NCBI GenBank assembly: GCA_033026295.1
Contig: CM065172.1
Coordinates: forward strand, 12,693,665-12,757,664
DNA: 64,000 bases
Origin: Channa striata
Lineage: Eukaryota > Chordata > Actinopteri > Anabantiformes > Channidae
Reading direction: 5' to 3'
Positions 22,801 through 37,000 of the stretch are shown here, in pieces. The translations under genes and the position numbers were made by a program. Under the pieces are notes generated by a model, which did not search any database, was not told the origin of the DNA, and saw only the letters and a program-made list of their open reading frames with translations. Each line of letters begins with the position of its first letter. Position 1 is the stretch's first letter.

Positions 22801-25800
22801 ACATGCGTGAAAAGCCGTGAAACGTATTTATTTGTCTGTTTTGTTGGTAGAGCATTATGTGATGATAATCTAGGACTGCAAGGAGAGCCTCAAAAACCTC
22901 CAAGTCTCATGTAGTAATCATATCCATAGTATTGCAATTTGAGCTGAACGCCCCAGGATCCACATCCCCATGCATGTCAACACGTCCATTAGGAATGTAG
23001 GTCATGTTTTTGGCAGAGTTGTATCTCATTCTATCGCAGAGAAGTGTTAAAACTGCAGTCTGTTTGCCCCAACCAATGTATTGTCATTTATCTGAATTCA
23101 GTGCAGCATAAATGTTCCCTTTTTGTTATAACTGGAATGTCATCACATTACACAGACGGTGAGTAAATTTAATGTGTAAAAATTATAAGTTGTAAAAACA
23201 AGCTTTTAGCATGTTGTGTTATTTGTTAGTCAAATGATTGGTTTGGTATTATTTTAGAGTATAAATGACTTGGGAAAATCGTTGTTGCCAGAGTGTTGCT
23301 TTAATTTTAGAAAAGTGCTCAGGGTCCATCTCGTATTGTCCTGGATTGTGTGCTAGCTGTGCATGGATTTAGCATTTAGCCCTTGTTAGTTATGCAGACA
23401 TGGATATAGAATTTCATTTGTTCCATTTACTAAATCTCAGGTTCACTTTGCTTACATAAATCCATGTTGGCTGTTACATACACCCAGACCTCTGGCCACT
23501 AAAGCTCAAAGCCCAGATCTTGCAGACCTTACTTCTGTTTCAGAAAATACCCACGGCCACTGACACTTGACCAATCTCTGATCTTTCATTATTTCACTAT
23601 TTTAATCTCTCCTCCTCCCCTTTACTTTTTTTCTTTTTTGGGGGTCTCCCCTACCCTCTGGCAATTCAAGCCTCAGATTCCAGAGACGCGGCTGCAGAGC
23701 GAGCTATTAATACAGTTTGTTTAGTCAGTTTCCTAGCAGGCCGCATCAAACACTGGATGGCTGTGTCTGATTATAGCTGGGACTCAGTCCCCAACACCTG
23801 CTGAGTCTGAGAAATCCTAGTTAACGGTGGGACTTTGGCAGCAGCTTAATGAGAAAGACCGGAATTAGGGCACCTTAAGTGGTTTTATGACACCTTGGAT
23901 GAAATGAGGTGAATGAGCGAACTTGATATCAATTTCTGTCATGAATGTCAGTGATGTGCATCAGGACTAAAGTAACCAGCAGACTGATTCAGTGTCTGTC
24001 AGAGGTCTGATTGAAGATTGAAGCAGAGCATTTTATACTTAGGAGAAAACATTGTCACCCTCAACTTATTAATTAATCATATTCTGCTTATGCTCACTTA
24101 GACATATCTGACAGAAGTTAATAAACAGAATCTTGTTTTCCTTTAACAAATCAGGCTAGAGGCTTACAGATAGTATAGTCATTTTTGAACATGTCCTTCA
24201 TGATTTTTTTTTTCCAAATCATGCACTAGAATAAGCGACCTTAACACATCTATATTAATCAGGTTAAGATATTGGTTGAGGCAGCTATGAAAAAAATGGT
24301 ATTTTCCAACCCATGTAATATGGAATTTATGTTTGGACTTCCCACAAAATCAAATCCCACATTTCATGTTTGTGCCAGCCAGCCAAGTTAATGTCTAGCA
24401 TGTCTTTAGTTAGATGTAAACTCTGAAATCTGTTCCCACTCCTAACGCCAGATGTGTTCATTTCCCCACACAGTCCACACCCTTGGTATAACGAGCTACA
24501 CAGAGTATCTCGCTTGCCGACACATCTCTGCACAAATATACTTAGTCGATTGTAAGCACTTTGTGAGGGCCCTGGCACTAACCTGTTGTCTCTCTCCAGA
24601 GGATGGGAGGTCTGCAAAAAATCTGACTTCTCTGCTTTATCGTCCCTATGATCTGCGCAGGGAGGAAAGGGGTTTTTGCAGACCTCTTTCGCTGTAAAGA
24701 CGTAGACCTGAAAGAGAACAGTTAGGCCAGTTACAAGCCCACTGTCACGGGAGCTTGTTGTATTCCAGCGCAAGGCTTCAGTAATCATGTGTTGGCTCAG
24801 GGGCAGCTGTCCTCGGTAGAGGGAGGAAAATATACTGACTTCAGCATTGGGAAAACTTTCAGACATTTATGCCTCGCCAACATAATGAATAATCTGTCCC
24901 ACTCAATAACGCTAGGCTACATGCTGAACCCGTGTAGGTACAATAGAGGTTAACGGGAACAGTAACATTGCAATATTGCTATACTAAACAGGTTTAACTT
25001 TTTACAGTTTGCAGAAAAGTTTCACATTTTATGTTGTATAATGCATGAGCAGATTTAAAAAAAAAAAAAAATAAACAACCTTTACAAATTCAGCAAAGGA
25101 GTATAGAGACTTTTCCGGTAAATTATGGTAGTCAAAGTAAAAGTTTATGAGGATAACAAAATACATTGTAAATTTTAAAGGTTAGTTTTAAATCATTAAC
25201 GTTAAACCTGTGCGTGACAGTATTTAGGAGGAACCTAATTTAGTATTAAACTTGTCAGTGGCTTTTGTTCATTGAAAGAACCTATCCGCTTATATAGCGT
25301 GATTCTTGATGCATGTTAGTAGCTGCTGCACTTTCAGTGGGAAATTGTTGTGTAATAGTTGCCAGACGTCACTTTGGACCGGCTGTGTTAAAACATTAAT
25401 GTTATTGTTCATCACTACCCCTCCAATTCCCTGATTTAAATTTAATGACCAAGTTATTTTCTAAACCTCTTGCTTTCTCTTGGTTGTTGTTGAGTTGGGA
25501 ATGGGGTTGAGGCAAGGGGGCTATGTCAGGAGTTACTATCCTCCGCTCACACAACTGATAGAAGCAGTAAGCCTCGCAAGTCTTTACTTTTATGTCTTGT
25601 TAGCTTCAGGCTCAGCAGGAGAAGAAACCAAACAAAAGCATGTGCACATTTAACTCTTGACAGCAGTAAAGAAGAGAGGGATAAAGTATTTGGTTGGTAG
25701 CCTCTGTGCTTAAAAAATATTTACTTATTTATTTTTATTTACAACAAAAAACAGTACACTTTATGTTTGACCTAGAGACAAGACATATTTTGCATATATC

Positions 25801-26011
25801 TGGTTTACATATTTTTACTAAATGTTTACTACATACGTTAGTCGTGTTAATATTTCACCAGCAAAATCCTTAACATTATCTTATTTGAACATTGGATCGA
25901 CATTAACAGTAATTAATAATTTAAAATATGCTAAATGCAGTTTGTAGTGAGTAAACTGTGACTGCTTCATACTTCAAGTAAAAATGGCAAAATATCTGAT
26001 TGGTTGATATT

Positions 26012-26380
26012 GTCCATCCATTGATTATCTGTAACTGCTTTTGAGGACTATGGTGGAAATTATCCCAGCTCTTACTGGGCAAAAGGCGCGGTAGACTCTC
26101 AACGGGTTGCAGTGTATAGCAGGGACAACCCAGAGAGCCAAACACAAAAAAACACCAAACTATTAACAGCCATACTCACACCTTTGGGCAATTTAGAATC
26201 ATCAGTTAATCTAACCTGGAAATATTTGGATTGTGTGAGGAAACCAGAGTACCCAGAGGAAACCCACGCAAGTATGGGGAGAAGATGCAAACTCCACAAA
26301 GAAAGGCTGGAGTCGGCTGGGGATTGGAATCAGAGACCTTTTAGCTGCGATCCAGGACCCCAAACTACTTAACCACTGTG
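26012..26380. repeat. Interspersed fish repeat (TCCATCCATTGA... type)
   Basis: Recognised by its series of blocks: TCCATCCATTG, ATCCCAGCT, GGGCAATTTAGAATCA, ACCAGAGTACCCAGAGGAA, ATGCAAACTCCACA and the end TTAACCACTGTG. These occur in this order in a very abundant ray-finned fish repeat. Its class is not certain from the sequence alone. Many substitutions and small gaps mark it as old. Confidence 0.75.
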
Positions 26381-27492
26381 TTTTATTCTGACTTTAATTT
26401 GAATCGGAATGCCTCTGACTATGACTTGTCACTTGAGCTGTAGCTAATGATCCTTTTCAGTATGAAATGTTTAGTCTTCTAATTGTATCATCCAATAACA
26501 TCTTTAAACATCTTCTTTTGTCCAATGAACAATCCAGAACTTAAAACCAATCAATTTAGTATGATATAAAACAGGGAGAATCATGAGGTCCCGATACTTA
26601 AGAAGTAGAAATTGGAACCATTTTTATCTGAGTGGTTGCTTATTAGTTTAGTTTAACCATTGATTAAGTGTTCTCTGTGTCACCCACCTTTAGTTATTGA
26701 ATAAAATTACCAGTAGTTATATCAGCAGCATTAAAAGTTATTAGATTTTGTCTTACTCATTTCGTAATCATCTCTGCTAGTCATTTAAATTTGACACTCC
26801 CAATCTATCCTTTCCACCCAATATGCTCCTACACTCTTACTTACTCTACCCAGTGCTTCAGTATTAGTTTTATAAAACTGTATTTAGTAAGAAGCATTGA
26901 TGCTCAGTCAGCCTGAAATTGTTAAAATTCTCTGATTGAACATCATAGCAGTCCTCGCTTGAAAACCTGTAGAAGTAAGTATGTCTGCAATACTGGCAGT
27001 GCTGTTCAATAATTCTGCTAGACTGATTTGTCAGCCAGCAGTTTGTGTGGCTCTTCTGTGCCACAGACCACCATTGTTGTCCAGAAATGATCAGTTAGAC
27101 ACGTCCCTTTACAGAGTGACGTGAATTACTTTATCAACAGAGTCTCCATAATTCCACCATTATTGTCATGCATGAGCGTTGACCAGTCGCGTTACATAGA
27201 AATGCTAATTTTGTAAATATCAGGTCCTTAGTTTTTGGAATGAAGAAATATGTCACTCGGTGGAGCAGTATGTTTCATATGTTTTTGACTGCTAACTAAA
27301 CATGAGTAGAGAAGATTGAATATTTTAACATCTTTATAGTGCCCGTGGACAATACAGCAATTTAGATAATAGCCGAAGTTATCCTTTGAGACAAGTTTTA
27401 GAACATATTTATGCTAAAACATTGGGAATAGTTTTACATAATATCTCTTTAGAAAAGATATCTCTGCCATGTGTAAATGATACAATTTCCAG

Positions 27493-27495
<3 letters not shown>

Positions 27496-27523
<28 letters not shown>
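27496..27523. repeat. (TG)n microsatellite
   Basis: Fourteen TG units, uninterrupted, in the atf7 5' intron about 0.5 kb before the first coding exon. Confidence 0.95.
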
Positions 27524-28027
27524 AAGAGTTTCAGAAAGTGGATGGCAATGAAACAGACTATGTGCAGAGAGGAACAGCTGCACCATGTGAAGGGATAGAC
27601 TGAATGAGGGGTACAAGAAGGGAAAAGGTTGGGTGGTGCTGGAGAGGTGAAGAGAGGGAGTGGTAATAAGAGAAGGAGGGATTGGAAGTGAGGGACATTG
27701 AAACAGAGGCAGAAGGAGAGTTAGACGTCTTTGTGTAAATGGTAGCTGTCATCCTTTCTTGTAAGCTGTTCCTCATTGGCCAACCAGAAGCCCCCCTGCG
27801 TGAAGGAAGTATCACCAGGGAAACTTCGTCTCGCTGCCTCTGTGCGTGTTTTCCTCCTTGCCAGGGTTATTTTTAAATAGAATTTTGCCTTCCTCCTCAG
27901 ACTAAAGACTATAAGCCACAGCATCCCTGTTTTGTTGCTTTCAGGATTTACAAGTTGACAAACCAAGAAAGAAGCAATGTTCACCTCTTCTCCTCTCCCA
28001 CAGTTACATTGCAAGCTTTTTGCAAAA

Positions 28028-31000
28028 ATGGGGGACGACCGACCTTTTGTGTGCAATGCTCCTGGCTGTGGACAGGTAAGTCTTCTCCTTCCTTTTATGT
28101 GATTTTTGATTTTTTTTTTGCCTTTGTGTGTGTACTTTCCATCTGTTTATGATGAATGTATTTGTGATAATGTATGAAATGTATTTTATTTCTAAAAGAA
28201 AAAAGATTTTTTACTGTAAAATAAGAGAACTCACACTTAACCCTGTAAACATTGCCAACACACTTATTATCATTTCTAGAGTGAGTTGATCTGCTCTGAT
28301 TTATGCAACACTCGTGGCCATTACACTGGCTCTGGCATTCTAGCTAGCATGCTGCCTTGTTAGACAATGCTATGTCTCCTTTAGCAATGAGTCACTGGAA
28401 GCTCCAGTGAGTAATCAGAGCACAGTTATTGTTTCAACCTGTTACTGTTGACTTCTAGCGCCTGCAGACACAGGTTTGAACTGTGGCAGTGACTCAGCTG
28501 AGTGCCAATAGTGCACTCACATGCCTGTAACATGGTGATTGTCGGGCTATGGGCTGATAAAACTGAAAGAAGTGAATTCTGGGTTTCATGACTATTTAAC
28601 ACCGGATCAGGATGTCTGGTGTGGCTGTCTGATGGTGTATTTGGTTGTTTGGGATATCTTTAAAAGTAGTGGTGGATTATCTCTCCTTGGGTCTAAATGA
28701 AGAAAGTGTTTATGTGGTTAAGAACCATTTGTGATTCATAAACCCATGTCTGTTCTCTGATCAGCAATGATCTGTTGTACACAGGGCTTGCGGTTTGAAT
28801 AACAGTCATATAAAGTAGTTAAACATGCTTGCAAGATAAATAAAAGATGATGTGTTTTGTTGTGTTCAATTCAGAACATTATGGACAGCTGGGGACCTGT
28901 TTTCTGATAGAACAAACGTTTAAATTTTTCACTGTTATGTAATTACTGCATATTTTATTATCATGTATGATTTAGTTGACATTCACAGCAGCAAAATCAC
29001 ATGAAAACTTTTCTTTTTTTATAGTAGATGAGCGTGTGGGTCTACAGCTGTGGTACACCCACCAGCTTTGTTTGAGTGTGAATCTGTTGTATAAACAGAA
29101 CTCCGATCGTAGAACAGTGTGACCGTGCTAGATGTTTAGAAGTGTTTTTGCCAACAGAGCACAACTTTACCGTGAGGAATAGAAATATTTTGTTTCTAAA
29201 TTTTTCGATCTTAAATGTTACGGCTGAAAAATATCATTCATTTGGACTCACGATTCTGACCATCCCTCTTATAGCTCTGCTTTGGGCTCCGTTAAATTCT
29301 GAAGTTTGGTTTAAACACTCCTAATTTAAAGCTCCTCTAGTCATTTAGTTTGTTTATGAGTTCTTTGTTTGTCATTTTGTTTGCTGAAAAAACCGTCTGC
29401 TGCTGCTAGAAACAAAAAACCAAAATGATAAAGAGAAGGAGTCATTTTGACCCATTTGTAATGTAAAAAAAATAAAATAAACCTAAATAAACCTAGTAAA
29501 GCTAAAATTGTAAATCCTTAGATTTAAATCACTATCTGGTCAGCGGATAATCAAACACAACTGTAAATTTGACCATTCAATAACACGCTTTTTGTACTTC
29601 AGTACTATGTGCTATGGATACAGTTTAGTGGGCAACAAAACTATTGAGTGTAAAAATTACTCCTAAACATTATTCCATCCAGCTTAGGTGTCATTATACG
29701 AATTGTTATTAAATCTAGACTTGTGCTGTCATTTATAAAACTTTTACTCGCCTTTAAAAAAATCTATAATGGTATTTATTAGTATACATTTAGATGCTGA
29801 ACATCTTTTGTCATAAGGAGGCTATGTCCAAATGTAGTTTTACTGCTGCCCTTCATAAACAACAGTTGTCCACCAGGAAAATCTGAATCATGCCCATAAT
29901 AAAACAAGGATGGTAGACTTCTGGCTTTGCACAGTTTTCCCTTTCACTACCACCACTGCCACAAACAACAACAACAATAATAACAACATTTTATGGTGTC
30001 CAGTATTTACTTTGTTGTAATCCTAGCTTCCAGTATCTTATACCAGGAGATTAGTTGTAGATAGTTTTCTCTACAAGTCCCAGCCACCTTGTTCAGAGAA
30101 AAGAGACAAATGAGACATGTATTGGTGATGCTGCCGGTTAGGGCTAAAAATAAGTCTCCTGACACTTGACTGTGTTTCCACTTCACTCTCACGACTGAAC
30201 TTGCAACTGCAACGCAGCACTCAAAAATAGGCTGCAGCGAATGGTGAATAGGCTGGTGCCAGGGCCAAGAAGATTCCTCCCACATCTATGACTGATTCTC
30301 CTTGCCACTTCTCCAAAGAAGTGCTGTTTCCCATAGAATGGCTGTTAGTGCTCGCTTCTAAAGGCCAGATCTCCTATAGCCTGGGAACCTGGTACAAAAT
30401 TCTGAATAACGTAAAGCTATGCTGAAATACAATTTACACACCAATATATTTAACAACAATGAACTCTCCTCTGTTAAACCTCTTACAAAATCTATTTTGA
30501 ATTTGATTTAAAATTATTTAAATGGAATAAATCAATATTCAGTGGATTTGACAGCTCAATTTGTTATTCACAATAGCACATATAGTAAATTTTTTTTTAT
30601 GTGTACAGTAAAGGCTGCATGTGTTGGGCTGTCTGCAATTACTACAATATCTGGGTGATTGTACTACAGGATATTTCTTAAGGTCACCATGACAAATAGA
30701 GAAATACCCACTGATTAATTCACATCATCGTTCCTCTCTCTCTCTCTCTTTTTTTTTTTTTTTTTTTGTTGTTCTTGTTTTTGTTGTTCACTTATTCCAG
30801 AGGTTTACCAATGAGGACCATTTGGCTGTACACAAACACAAGCATGAGATGACACTGAAATTTGGACCACCCAGGACCGACTCTGTCATCATTGCAGGTA
30901 TATTTTTTTTCTAAGAGACAAACACTTAGCTTTGCTCTTCTTTCTTGTTACATATTCTCTGATCATTCAGATGAAGACTATATAACACACATCAACATGT

Positions 31001-34000
31001 TCCAACACTATCTTAAGAAAGGCAGCTTTAAACACACACTTATGACTTTGGTTTCTATATTCAATGCTGAGTGTGAACTAAGTGTGAAAGCATTACTTTG
31101 AATAGTTATCTGTGTTCATTCCTTTTTGCCAGACCAGACACCTACTCCCACCCGTTTCCTAAAGAACTGTGAGGAGGTTGGTCTGTTTAATGAGCTGGCC
31201 AGCTCCTTTGAACAAGATGATGATGAGAAGAGGGCCAAGAACTCTGTAAGTAAAGCGTGTGGTAGATTACTTTTCCTCTGTGCGTTTGTGTGTATAGCTA
31301 CAAGTAAGAAACAAAGAACATTTTTCAAAGACTCCCATGAAGAGAAACATTATTTTACTTCCTTCTTTATAACTAAGTTTTGAGGTAGTGTAAGTTTTAC
31401 TTGCAGAAATTCCTTCCTTGTGCTCTTGGTGTATCATTGTACTTACTGTAAACGAACTATTGCAACAGTTTGTTTAGATGATTTTAGTGTGGTTTATTCA
31501 AACTAAAATAGTGTGTCTGGCTTGGTTGTTTGGTTAGTCTGGTAAATGCTAGCTTCCCTTTTTAATGCACTGTAGTCTTTGAGAATAATATCTTTTGTGA
31601 ATACTGTGAACTTACTGTCCTTTTTCTGTCACTCAATGCCTCTGTCCTTGTCAGCTTCCTGCTTCCAACTCTGTGGCTTTGGACATGAGCCTGCAGACGC
31701 CCTCAGACGTGAAGGTGAAAGAGGAGGCACCTGTAGAGTTGACTCTTCACCACCAGACAGCCCCGAATCTGTTTCTGGAAAGTCAGACTGCAGCAGAGAG
31801 CCACTGGTTAAAGGAAAGGTAAGAAACAATTAGGAGGAGTTTAGTGATTGCATGTAGAGAATAGAGTGGTTTATGACCCATGGAAATATAACTCTTGCAG
31901 TATGACATAAATGTGTAAATATTGAGGAAGGAATTTTGATGTTTTTTGAGATGTAATTCACAAAAAAATTAAATAAGCCAATAATATCTTTTGTTTTTTT
32001 AATCATTAAACTAGGACACACCACCCAGGAGTTCAGCTCCCACCCCGACTATTGTGCGTCCAGGTTCTCTGCCACTGCACTTGGGCTTTGATGCTCTTCA
32101 GCCCACCATGCCGTCACCAACCTCTGTTATCACACAGGCACCACCTTCCAATCGCACTCTGGGGTGAGACTGGCCTCTTCTTACTCCTTTACCACTGATC
32201 TGACTCTTAAACTTTCAATGAAGTAGCTTTTAAGCTCTTTATATAAACAAATTATTATCTGCATTTGACCATATGAGATGTATGTTCTCGATAAACTTTA
32301 ATTTTATATATATTTCTGTTGGTTTTATTGTTTTTTGTTTTGCATTTTTTGTTTGCACAGCTTAGGCTATAATGAATGTAGGTGTGGGTGTCATAGGGTT
32401 GGGGTTGATTAATTTTTCCTTTTATTATACTAATTGTTACATCACAGAATCTTCTGAGTTTTCATGTGTTCTAACATAACTGAACCTATTGCTTCTGTCA
32501 TCCCTCTCCCTTCTGTTTTTCTAGTTCACCAACCAGCCATTACCCTATGATGATGCTTCCCTCTGGTCAGGCAGTGCCTGTGCTCCCTGGTCCCGTACAG
32601 ATGCCCTCTGTAATTAATGTAAGACAGACCAGTAGTGTTAGTAAGTTGTATTTCAGTATTTCATAGCCAAGAAGCTGATTCACGTTGTCCATGCATGTAT
32701 ATACCTTCATTTTCTCTGGTCTCCAGCTGGCTCGACCTATGTGCATGGTACCCAACATTCCTGGGATCCCTGGTCCTCCTCTGGGAGGCAGCAGCAGCGG
32801 CTCTAACTCCCCCTCTGGCTACAGCATCCACTCAGAGGCCAAGATGGTCAGCACTAGATTAGATCTCTATTTTTATCTCTGTTCTTTTTGTCTCCATCTT
32901 CACCCTGCAGCCTTCCTCTGCACTGCTGAGTTTGTTCATCATATGACTTTTTTTTTATACAGCTGTTACTTAATTATTTAACCCTTACAGCACAATAGTA
33001 TAACCATTACTGAATTTACAGTCGTGTAAACACATAGAACTATGTAAAGACTAGACATTTCAAGCATGTCTTACTTTGTGTGAAAACAAAAACATACAAA
33101 GTGAGTGTGGTTGGTGTTTGTTTTATTTTATTAACCAGAATTCACATTTGTGGTTTTTACAATTGGCAAAAAAGGCTTGCTCTTTTAGTCAAAAGTGGAA
33201 GATCATTGGTGTCAACGTAGTCAGGGGCAAGCGCAGGAACATACAAGAGTCTTTAAGTTATACATAATCATTTTCGAAAAGATAGTACTTACCTGAATCT
33301 GTTTTTGAGATATATTGAGGCCAGTTATTTTCAAAATATTATTCTCAGTTATCAAAAAGTGACATCATCAACAGCATCTGAAAACTGTTCCACTATTTAA
33401 AGTTCGTATGTTTAGGAATGAACCCAGCACAAAAGAGTTGAGAAAGAAGAAGCTGGAACTTTGTGATTTTGTGTTGTCAGTGCTGATCAACGAGCACATT
33501 TACCTTTTTAAAATAATTTCTTAGAAATTTTAAGCATAGACTGAGGCAAATGGCACTAATTGCATTTTATTATAAAAATGTATTTAATCCAGTTCCGTCG
33601 AACTCTGGTTCATTTTCTGCCTTTGTGCAATTCGTCTGGGCATGTCTGAACACAGCAATTGCAGACCAAAAAAACTGCACTGAGACCCTATAATTGATGT
33701 GGTCTCCTTCCAATCCCAAACAAACTTTGGAGTGGTTTGTTTTTGGTGTCAGTGTAATGTTACCTCACTTTGGCCCAAAACTGCAGATTTTTGCTAAACA
33801 GCAAGTTAAACAATACCCACAGATCTTCTTTATTGTGATCTCTTTAAGTGTGACTTGGCTTCATCTTTTTAAAATGTTTCTTTTAAGTGCATTTAGTAAT
33901 CTGCTGGGAGAGTTTTGCTTGGTATATTGCACAGATAATTACCATGGCTCTGAGAAGCTGCCAACTCTGCAGTTGCTCCATGTTGCATAGCACTTTTTCC

Positions 34001-37000
34001 ATCTTAAGAATATTCACCAGTAGAGAACGTGATTTTCTTCCTGTGTTTACTTTTTTGTTCCCACCCCAAATCCATTTAACCAATGATTGGACAAGACAGT
34101 TCTCACGTGACTTGTTATTCTGCAATTTGGTTCATTTGGATTTTTTATGTGTAAAAGGAAACCGAACCAAGGGGAAAATGTACCAAGTTTACAAACAAAT
34201 TATAGGTTTGAAAATGTGTCAAACAGATTAAATGGAAAGTTTGTGTACAGTGTAGCCTGTATACAGCAGAACAACACAGCACAATTATCACTAGAAATAA
34301 ATCTATATTCTTTACACGGAATATATCCTGGGCTGTATTCAAACATTTCTATAATGTTCTCAGAGAGCTTTAGGAGTTATTCAGGAAGCTTCTTGGAGAC
34401 AAATCGTCCAGTCTCATTAAGGAGGTGTGTTTTTAAATGCAGTAATTGGTTGATTTAAAAATACAGTTCTAGTGACCCTAGTTGCCAGTTAAACTTGGCC
34501 TATTTAACTATAATAACCTGTAGCACTTACTGGCCCTCAGCCAGTGTTGCCTTTTAATATTCACATTAACTTAAGTAAAGTTGCCTGCCTGTAGCTGCAT
34601 GATGTGTAGGAGCAGGGATGGACACTGAAGTAAGATCTCTGATGAATACGTTATAAAGCATGCTTTCAAAGCATATTTGAAAAGACAGGCCTACTTGGAA
34701 AGTAGCCTCATAAGCCGACTGTTCTTATACTAACATTGAGCCTATTTACCTCGCTGGTAATTTTAGTACCCAATATATTTGATGTTAACAGAAGAACCCC
34801 CCCCCCCTCAATCAATTAATGTGATTTTAGCAGTGGCATTGATTGGTATGCAGTTTGCACTAAAACCATTCAGTTGAGAAAATATCTTTATGCTGTTATG
34901 TGTGATGAAGTAGCTGTCCCTCCCATCAGCTACACCTAGAGCAGATAAAAGGGGAAGCCTGGTATGCAGGTGCAAAAGACCAGTTTAAATTTATTAATTG
35001 CATCACAATAAGAGATTGTGTAAGCACTATAATAGTTTGTGTGATCACTGCTGATTACTTGCAACTTTTAATCACTGCTTCACTATTGCATTTTTTTCAC
35101 TTAAAAATTTGAATTTTTGTTACCATTGATTCAGTTCAATTCAGTTTTATGTAAATAGGGCCAGTTCACAACAAATTCATCTCAAGGCACTTTACATAAT
35201 AAAGTCAAGACTATACAGACATTTAGAGAAAACCCAACAAATCCTCCTTGAGCAGCCATAGGCAACAGTCGACAGGAAAAACTCCCTTTAACGGTGAAAC
35301 CTCCAGCAGAACCAGGCTCAGGGTGGGCGGCCATCTGCCTTGAGTGGAAAGTGGAGAGAGAGATCTAGCAATGCTGCATAGGGTGGGAGATGGGAACCCA
35401 TGTCTAATTGACCACAAATGTCTTCCCTTCATGATTTAAATTAGCATTTCATTAATTCAGTGTTGTTAAGCATTTGGACAATATTTGTTCTACCTCTCTG
35501 ATCTTTGCCATTTTATTCTATGTTTAAGCAATTTTTGAAGCGCTTAAAAGTCCTTCTTTCCGACTCTTAACAGTTTCTACGTTAGCAGCTGTCTGACCAT
35601 AAAAGAGAATTTCTTAAATATCTCATTTCTGAGACTTTTCTCAGTGTTTTGGTGTAGGAGCAACTCTTTGAGAAATCTTTTTGAATACAGTCTCCAATGT
35701 GTAAGTGTGATCAGCAACTTACTAGGCATGGTTGAAAATAAGAAGAAATTGTTTATGCTTCCTTTTGTAGAATGAAACTAAACAGTTAATTATTGTGTAA
35801 TTTAAAGTTATTGTGGGTTCTTGATACATATCATTGTTCTCCTGTAGCGTCTAAAGGCTGCACTGTCCCATCAGAGCCCATCAGGACAGACTATGGGTAT
35901 CATGGCCATGGGCAGCAGCCCCATGGTGCCTCAGAAGGCAGAGCAGAACCAGCTGCTAGTCCAACAGTCGGATGCACCATCACCTGCACAACCTCAGGTA
36001 CACTTTGTTGTCTGTAGTCCAAGACTTACCTGAAACACAATGTTCAGATTATTATGATGTTGTTTAAACATGGATCCAAAGCTTTTTCATACATTTGTTT
36101 TTATCACATCAGTCTTAGTTACAGAAAATTGGGGTTTTTTACTTCTTGTATTGAGATGACTATGATGTGCTCTGACTAAAATAATGAAACTATGACTCAC
36201 ACTTCCCTTTTCTTTCTGATCGTTGTTCTGCACCCCTCCCATGTCTTGTCTGTTTCCTTCTAACCCTTTCCCCCCTCTAGGTATCTCCAGCACAGCCTAC
36301 AGGTGGGCGTCGGCGGCGAACGGTAGACGATGACCCAGATGAACGAAGGCAGCGCTTCCTCGAGAGAAACCGGGCAGCTGCATCACGCTGCAGACAGAAA
36401 CGCAAACTGTGGGTCAGCTCTTTAGAAAAGAAGGCAGAGGAACTCAGCACCCTGAACGTCTCGCTCTCGGTGAGTGGGCTTGTAGTGGGCGGATGGGGTG
36501 AAAATTTGTCTTGTGGGAGTGCTGTGTACGTATGTGTATGATCACACTGTTAACAACTACTCATTGAAGTTCGAGATTTTTTTTCCAGGTAGTGAAAATC
36601 CATTTCAATAAGTACTTGTTAACTTTACAAGACTTGTAACTTCGACTTGTAAAGTCATTCTACAATAATTTTTTTTCACGTTTAGGTAAATTTTCACCAT
36701 ATGTCCTCTTCTTTACTATTTGCTTATCTGAAGGTAAAACAAAGTATTTTTTTTAACAAAGTACATTTACAGTCGTCCTTAGCACTAAATTAGGGGGGGA
36801 CTGTATGAAGGGTTTGACTCTTTGAATGATGTTACACAGCATTGAGAATGATTGGAAGTAGGAATTGTTGAAAATACTGAGCAGCCTAATTTCCCTTGCT
36901 CACAGAATGAAGTGTCTCTGTTGAGGAATGAGGTGGCTCATTTAAAGCAGCTGCTGCTGGCCCACAAGGACTGTCCTGTTACCACCTTACAGAAGAAGAC

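Larger units (their letters stand above)
22801..28003. other. Probable 5' intron(s) of atf7
   Basis: About 5 kb without a recognised coding exon, ending in CTCCCACAG before the first coding exon. Parts at 23480-23830, 24340-24880 and 27730-27930 have more balanced composition and might be conserved regulatory DNA. A minus-strand open frame of 179 codons (24327-24866) resembles nothing known to me. A fish repeat lies at 26012-26380. Confidence 0.45.
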
